A stretch of DNA of 64,000 bases, taken from Micropterix aruncella (lineage: Eukaryota > Arthropoda > Insecta > Lepidoptera > Micropterigidae). The position numbers were made by a program, and so were the translations under genes. The stretch spans positions 4,608,517-4,672,516 of the forward strand of contig OX155955.1 of assembly GCA_944548615.1 (NCBI GenBank). The letters are read 5' to 3'. The notes under the pieces were generated by a model. The model was given only the letters and a program-made list of their open reading frames with translations, was not told the DNA's origin and ran no database searches. This document shows, in pieces, positions 52,401 through 61,400 of this stretch. Numbering within the stretch: the stretch's first letter is position 1; every line of letters begins with the position of its first letter.

Positions 52401-55400
52401 AACGCTGTCAGGACAAGATCGACCTGTGCGAACCGAATCTGTGCAAACGCGGAATCTGCGTCGACCGACTGTACGCGCACGAGTGCGTCTGCGACCCCGG
52501 ATGGACCGGTTCATTATGCGAAATTAACATCAACGACTGCGCGAGATCGCCGTGCGAAAACGGCGGGCACTGCGTCGATGGAGTCAACGAGTTTTCGTGC
52601 TCGTGCGAAGCGGGATACACCGGGAAGCGATGCCAGCATACAATCGACTACTGCGCGTCGAATCCTTGCGAAAACGGCGCTTCGTGCGTCGACCGGCTCG
52701 ACGGTTTCGTCTGTCGCTGCCGGCCCGGATTCGTCGGATTGCAATGCGAAACGGAAATCAACGAGTGTCTCAACGAACCGTGCAACCCGGTCGGAACGGA
52801 GCGTTGCGTCGATCTCGATAACAAATTCGCATGCATGTGCAGAGATGGATTCACTGGCGAATTTTGCGAGACAAACATTGACGATTGCGCTACTGATCCT
52901 TGTTTGAACGGCGGAAACTGCCGCGATCAGGTCGGCGGATACAAATGCGTTTGCCAACCGGGATGGACTGGCGACAGATGCCAGAAGGATATTGGAACTT
53001 GTATTAATAAACCTTGCCAGAATGACGCCAACTGCATCGACTTATTCCAGGACTTCTTCTGCGTGTAAGTTTACATTCTCATATATATAGATTTTTGAGC
53101 CTAAAGACACCTCCTGCTGGTAATGTTGCCCTGTATCTCCAAATGAAAGTAAATTTTTTAAATTGAAAATTACAAAATCTTAAAACATACTACACTTAAT
53201 GATTTTAAAAAAATGCACATGCATAAATTTTCAAAAAAAAAATATTGTCTCAAAAAATACAATGGTACCTTTTAGTGCTTGAATCATGCTAACAAAGTGC
53301 TTTTTGGGGGGTCAACATCCAAAGTGCACATTTTTTGTGAATATGTCAGCTCTAGAATTCTAAATTTAAGTCATAAAAATTGTAAAGGGATAAAAATCTA
53401 ATTAAAACATAAAAATCAACAAAAAAACAATTATATTAATAAGAAGTGTTGCACCCCCTAGCCTGAATGAAAGCTTCTATTCAATTTTTCATTGATTTAA
53501 TAAGATCATATCATGTGACATTAAAGCAGTGGCGGTCCCTTCATATAAGCCCAAAAGCCTGGCTTGCCTATTTTTCGTAATTAACAATTAAATAAATGAG
53601 TAACACAATTCGTAAAAAAACAATTAAATAAATGAATTTGCTGGCGCCTACTAGTGCTATCTAGCGCTCACTCCATGCGACAAAATATCTATTGACAGAG
53701 CGGCGACAATTATCGACAGCTCGCGATTGCTGCCTCGTACCGATGAGTGATTTCAGCAAGTCATCTCGCTCGCACATATGGGCTTTCAATATGGCTTTTA
53801 AAACCAGTGTACCTTTCATTCTAACCTGTGGCAAATTACGCAAAACAATATATGTATATATAAACGACTTTTATATTGACAGCTAAGCCTGGCTTGCTTA
53901 GCCATGACGTTGAAAGTGAACATGTCAGACAGAAAGCGCAACTTCACTGTAGTTAGTTTAGATTGCTTTGTGCGAGTGACATTGCGGTAATTATTTTTTG
54001 TATGATTACAATTGATTTGTGGTTTTTAGTGCCTGATAAACAATGGAGGAAATTGTCCCTTGTGGTGAGTTATGTGTACAACTTTTAATCGGCGAGTACA
54101 AAGTAAAATCTTTTCAGTTTTGAGCAAAAGAAGCTACTAATTTCTTCACCTAAACCTACACCCGATTTGTGTATTTCTCAGACAAATAAATCGCATAAAA
54201 GACAATTTAACCAATCAGTGTACAAAGCTCACTGGGTCACTAGTTGTTCCCATTTCGATAAATTGTTTCGTTACTGCTGTATTTTTTTTTCAAACGACCT
54301 TAATGTTTGGAATTCGTCCGGTTATGATGATCTAAATAATTTAGCCAGCGCTGTAAAAAGACACATGAATTCGCATAAACACATGAATACGGTTATTTCG
54401 TTTAGTAATTTTGGTAAACAATGAATTGAGACATCTTTATCTCGGCAGTTAAATGATGAAATTTTGAAACACAATTATCGCATTGACCAAAATCGCAGTG
54501 ATTTTCAGAGATTCGTCATTATTGTTTGTCATTTAGCACAACAAGAAATTCCATTCAGAGGTCACGATGAGTCCAAAACTTCGTTGAATAAGGAACTCGT
54601 ATCACTTCTTTCAAAATACGATATCGTTTTAGGTATGCGACTGCTGATAAGTATATGTTAAATTCTGTCTACCAGTAGCATGCCTTCAGTGTGCTTTATT
54701 GAATCTACGACACAAGCAGTAAATTTCAAACTGGAGATTGAAGAGTCAAGAGGTACCACTTTTTTTTACTATAAAAAGCATAAAAAACACAAAAAGTATA
54801 TCGGGCTTGCCCCATTCACCAAACCTGGGCATGCCACTGCATTAAACATTTAATTTTATGTGATATTCATTTGCAGTAACACTCAATATACAAAAAATAA
54901 TTAAGCTCTAAGTAAAAATGTTATGGGCGATTTTATAACTCTCAAGTACATATCTCAAAATGACAATTTCTGACTTAATATAACGATACGGCATTTGATG
55001 AAAAAAAAAAACCATTTCAATCTGCTTAACTTGTAAACGGGATTAGGTCGCCTGATATTACATTGTAAGGTTCTGGGTTCGATTCCCGGCTGGGTGACCA
55101 TATTCCATTGGGATAAAATTAACAGAATTGCGAATCAATTCTGTCGATCGAATACAATAACAAGACACACACTTACACACATGTTACAAGGATGGATACA
55201 TATAAACACTTCATAATAGGGTCGGTTGTGAAAGATTGTCATATGGCAATAAACCCGCCCATTGTGAAATTTCACAGTAAAGAGTAGAAACAATATTCAA
55301 TCTATTTTATGTTGTAGTTGTCCTAGCGGTACCGACGGCAAACACTGCGAGACCGCCCCCGAGCGATGCATCGGCAGCCCGTGCATGCACAACGGCAAGT

Positions 55401-58400
55401 GCCAGGACTTCGGATCCGGCCTCAATTGTTCCTGTTCCCGCGACTATACCGGCGTCGGCTGTCAGTACGAATACGACGCTTGCGAGGCCAACGTGTGCAA
55501 GAACGGGGCCTCCTGCCTGGACAAGGGACAGGGCTACTCCTGCCTCTGCGCCCCCGGATTCACCGGCAGAAACTGCGAAGAGGACATCATCGACTGCAAA
55601 GAAAACTCCTGCCCGCCTTCCGCCACCTGCATCGACCTGCCCGGACGGTTTTACTGCCAGTGTCCGTTCAACGTCACCGGGGATGACTGCCGGAAAAGTG
55701 AGTTATTCCTCACTCTATCGAAAGTTATTTTATTGATAACATTCACATTCCTAACATTGGAGTCTACCATATAACCTGATAAGTAGAAGATCTTTAAAGT
55801 AGCACCCTCACAAATGTGAGGACAAGGAGAAAGAGAAGGAGAAGAAAGACAAACACAGGCATCTAGCAATGTTGTCTACTTTCCCTAAACTTTTTGAAAT
55901 GTTACTCCATCATCGCATATACATATTTACAGTTATGCAGTACAACATCGGATGCCCAAAATGGGTTTCATCTCGGCAAAGTGTAATTCAAAAATATTGA
56001 TGTTGTGGAGAATTTCTTATCGTCTCTCTAACGATGGAAGCTGTCTACCAGAAATAAAGATAAAATACCCACTCCATACTCTATCCCCATGAAAACCAGG
56101 CCCACTGCGGATTGATAGAAATGGCAGATTATAGTGGGTACACCTATTAAAAGCAACTATTTGTGAAATCTTATTTATTATCCATTAAAATTCTGTCTTT
56201 TGTAATTTGTCGTTTTCCAGTAAATATTCTTAAAATAATATACAATACCTTAACAACGACACAACCCGCGGTGGACCACTAAGTTAAATGAGCAATATTA
56301 TGGTGAACTATAGAGTAATATGTCAGAATACAGCAGAGGAGAGAGAGGCGGCAAATTAGTATGACAGAATGACGGAAAGATGGAGACGAGCGTATGAGGG
56401 AAAGGTGGCAAGGAAATGGCAGATTACAGAGCAATGTGAGCAACCTGAAACTGGTGATAAATAGCATATTATAGTAGTTATCAGATTATTAATTGGCAGA
56501 TTATCGAGTGTTTACTATCTTGGCAGATACAATGACCCGACTCTCTAAGATGAACCGAGACATCACCACAAACCCTAAGATCCATTCAGTCGCGCCGGTT
56601 TTCCCCATATTCCTTTACGGCGTGGAAACATGGGTCATTCGAGAAATAGAGCCACAGAGAATAGAAGTAGAGAGTAGGAGTACAAATGCATATCTTGCAA
56701 ATCTAGTAGCGGCAACTAGATGCTACTGTAAATGTTGATCCTACAAATTCAGATGTAGTAGGTCTCTATGCCCCTTAATTTTCAGATACTGAAAAAGATA
56801 GCGTGTATGGACAGAGAAGGTTGTTGTTGTCATTGTAGGAAACTCTCTGATTTAATGAAAGAATACAGTTTTTTATATTTCTTTACAGCGATCAGCGTGG
56901 ATTATGACCTTTACTTCAGCGATCCTTTGAGGTCGAGTGCGTCGCAAGTCGTTCCTTTCTTGACTGGCAGAACAAACTCTCTCACGATTGCGCTGTGGGT
57001 GCAATTCATGCAGCAGGACGAAGGCGGAATCTTCTTTACTCTATACAGTGTTAGGTGAGTAATTGTAACATATATATTCTACATTACCAAAGATTTTTTG
57101 ATTATTTTATTATGTAATTTTATTTCTTATCATTATCTTTCAGCTCTTCTCATATGGCCTCAAACCGTCGCACTATTATCCAGGCCCACTCAAACGGTGT
57201 GCAAGTGTCTCTGTTCCCGGAATTACAAGATGTCTATCTGAGCTTCGGGGAGTACGCTACGGTTAACGATGGACAATGGCATCACGTCGCTCTGGTATGG
57301 GACGGTGAAAATGGTGGAGAGTTGACTTTGATAACTGAAGGATTGATCGCCAGCAAGATTGACGGATACGGCAGCGGAAAGACTTTGCCAAACTAGTAAG
57401 CTTATCTCCTATTTCTATGAATTTGGAATTCGGTGTTGCAATTGTAGGTTCTCGACTGCGACTTCATAACGGTTCTTAATGGTTCCGCGCAGCTTGGGCG
57501 GTTATGACCTTCTTTATCTTACCTCGGTCGGCGCAACTCACAGTTCAATTCCCATCGAGTAGTCTCCTCGAAGAGAATATTAACTCGCCAGGGCCGCTGG
57601 GACCTCTGCCTGTGGTCGTAACCTGCTGTCGTAACCTACTGTCGGAGGTGGTTGGGATTAGAAGTACGGATTTAGGGAAACATCTCGGGCGGAACTCGGT
57701 GGTTTGTGCACTGGGCTGCGTGAACCGGATTGTGTAATCCGGCGAATAGCCGGTGGAGTTTGGAGAAGCGGGGGGTTTCTATCGACCCGGCGTCGCCTAT
57801 CCTTAGAAACGATCCGACGGCCACCCGATCCCGAGCGGCTCTGTCGGGCAAAGGGCGCCGCGGATTTGCAACAAACTCAACATGAATTTTCACCAACATC
57901 AGGTAGAAGCCGCACGAGCGACCTGGAATCTGTGACCGCGATTTATTTTCATCATTTATTAAATTTATAAGTGTAAAGGAATTAGTGTCAAACCCAAAAA
58001 CCAATAACCTTCTCCTCCGATCTTCGACATATTGCCCGAGTTCTGATTAACAAAAATTCCCTTTGTATTCCAGTGTCTGGTCAACGTTAGGTAAACCTCA
58101 ATCGGACAACCCGAAGGGCTACACGGAGGCCGGCTTCCAGGGTCACCTCACCAAGGTCCAGGTGTGGAACCGCGCTTTGGACGTGACAAACGAGATCCAG
58201 AAACAGGTCAGAGACTGCCGAACGGAGCCAGTCCTCTTCGAGGGCCTGGTGCTGACCTGGTCTGGCTACGAAGAGACAATCGGCGGCGTGGAGAGGAGCG
58301 TCCCTTCCAAATGCGGTCACAGGGTCTGCCCCAACGGCTATTCTGGAAATAAGTGCGAGCAGCTTCAAGTCGACAAGGTGAGCTTCTTTCCAGCATTTCA

Positions 58401-61400
58401 AATGCGGCTCTTCATACTCTATTTTGAGTCTTAGAATAGAATTGTGTAAAATAATGACAGACACATCAGACTGGCATCGGAGATGAAAAAGAATTAAAAC
58501 TCCTTAGTTTTACGAAACCTACAGCACTGACCGGCCCCGGATCTAAGATTTTTCAGATCCAGGGCAAAAACTCGACAATGACGCCCCGCCCCTCCCCTTC
58601 AGCATTTGAGATTGTTGGTTTTGAAAAACTCACAAAACAAATATACTGGGCGGGATTTTTTGTAACCGGGATAAGTACCCATAAATAAATTTGCACTCTT
58701 CATTACGTATTTCAAATATGTTTTCCTTATATGTGACATAAATATAGAATGCATACAACCCCGTGTAGACTATGCACAAGCCAGACTATACACACACACA
58801 CACACACCTTCAATCCTTAGGTCTTTGTAAATTTTATTATCTAATCTTGCTACTGCTTTACACGTAAAGCTTTTCTTTCCACGAATAAATCTATTACCAC
58901 ATCGACTAATAATTATAAAGACATATTTGAAAGAGTAGTTGTTAACAAGGAATCCGACGTAAATTACTCGCACACCAAATCAGCCACATAAATACTGACC
59001 ATCGCTTGACGTTCGGTCGTTCGGGTTTATTCGGCTCCGCTCGAGTAGCCCCATCCCATTCTATCGGAATTTTGGTAGAGGCGACGGGAATTCCCCTGGC
59101 AGAGACATCACACACACTGCACATGTGTCCAAAAATCAAATTATGATGCGTTCCAAAATCAAATGAATAATCGATAGTACGACGCGCCCTGGATGCTAGG
59201 TGTTTTAGTGAAACAAGGTTTTTTTTCAAATACTTTAATTTGGCCCCGGGGCAGGTACCCTGGTTTGACCCCTTGATCCGGGGTTGCTGATATCAGACTG
59301 TATTCATGAGATACTTTGGCTTTAACATGACTATGACAACATTGAACCGCTGACTAGGTTTGTCAACCAGGAATTCATCTGCAAGTCAAATGGAAGCTAT
59401 ATTTTTTAAATTCTTTTTTGCAGGAACCGCCAGTAGTGGAACATTGCCCCGGCGATCTGTGGGTGATTGCAAAGAACGGATCTTCAATCGTAAACTGGGA
59501 TATGCCATTATTCAGCGATAATGTTGGAGTATCGAAGGTACTCGAAAAATCTGGACACAAACCTGGCCAGATGCTGACGTGGGGGACTTACGATATCGCT
59601 TACGTCGCATACGACGAAGCTGGCAACACCGCTGTCTGCGCATTCAAAGTTACTCTACTGAGTAAGTACACGATTTTCTATCAAACCAATACCATTGATT
59701 ATATATCATACTAGATTACTCAACTTCATAGTACATTATCGCAAACCTTCAACGCCTGCGAAATGCAGGTGGCGCTGATGGCATTGACGTTAAAACTTGA
59801 AGCAATTTATTTGGTTGTCTATAATAAAATTGATAATGAATGGTTTTTTTAAAAAGGACGGATTGATTATAAAGACCCAATTTAACCACCCAACCAATGA
59901 TAACAATAGTAACATTCAATTATTAGTGCCATCTATCACATTTTTATATTCGCTGATTACATCACAGAGATAATACGGAGAGATAAAATGCCATCTGTTA
60001 GTCAATCTAGTTTAAAGTGCGTAATTATTACATTTTTAAACTAGTATGCCAAATTAAAAATTGATGTATATGTAAATCATATTAAAATAAGTGACCTTGA
60101 CGAAGAGAGCTATGATTTCAAAATTCGTTTTATATTTATTATATAAATAAATAATAAAAATAAAATACAAACGGAGCTGCCATAGAATTCACCGACCGGA
60201 GTCGGGTCCACATTATTCTATTTTTTTACACTTCTGGGGGTGAGCAGTGGATTCCGGACTAACGACCGGCTGTGGTAGGTTTAGGACAGCTGTCTTGCCA
60301 CATGTGAGCGTTTACCTTACCACCCATTCACTCCCCCTTGAAGCCATAGAATTTGAGATGCGCAAATTGCGGTTTTAGATATTTTTTCTAGTAAAGAATT
60401 GATTATTTTTCTGGAAAGGCCAAGATCTTTAAAGAGGTGAAATAGAGATTTAGCTGGCAGGCCACGAGCGCCAACTTCCACCGCGTGAAGGTGAACAGTG
60501 AAGCCGTTGCGGGTTACGGCATTTGCGAGATCATAGTATTTATTTAATTTGTACTCGTGGTCTTTTGGGATATTTGATTACCATGGAACAGTTAATTCTA
60601 CAATAAGGGCCACCTTCCGAGATAGTTTTTATTCAAGTATTAGCCACCTTCCGAGATTATTTTATTTCAAGTATACGCGTGTTTAAAGCACCATCTAAAG
60701 TGCGCCGCCATACTGTTATACCACGAACTCCGCCATATTGAACATAAGAGAATATTGATATTTTTTTGGAAATATGAGTGCCTCTAGTCTGCCTCTATCC
60801 AAACGTTTCGTTTCATAGTAAAATCCTTGCTGTCAAATCAAGTTACTACATTGAGCAATCTATTACGCTATGTAATCAATGCCAATACACAAGAACAATG
60901 ATTTTAATTTTATGGTTGTGTTATGTAATTTCAGCGGAATTCTGCCCTCCACTCAGCGATCCTATTGGTGGATATCAATCGTGCCGCGACTGGGGAGCGG
61001 GAGGACAGTTTAAGGTTTGCTCGATAGAGTGCAAAGACGGTTTGAAATTCTCGCAATCGGTGCCTCCGTTCTACACTTGTGGCGCTGAAGGCTTTTGGAG
61101 ACCGACCCACGATCCGGCGCTGCCACTTGTTTATCCCGCTTGCTCACGTAAGTCTTATTTTATAACGATAATTCAACAATAAGTAGCTTTTTATTTGCCT
61201 TGTGGACGTTTTAATTTAAGGCTAATCAAACTACTCTTAAACAAAGAAGATAAAGAGGGGAGCTGTTTGAGATATGTAAAGTTCACACAAATTATTACAA
61301 TGTGCCTGAGCTAAAGAATATTTACAAATTCAACGTCAACACAAATATTTGAGGTCACAGCAAAAAACTCAGGCATGGAGAATTCAAATCTAATCCTCTT

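Noticed and set aside
57390..57400. In-frame stop at the end of exon 20
   Set aside because: The TAG spans the donor; the spliced codon is TA|T (tyrosine).
60778..60934. Apparent start codon and hydrophobic stretch before exon 23
   Set aside because: It is intron read-through up to the TTTCAG acceptor; exon 22 joins exon 23 in phase without it.
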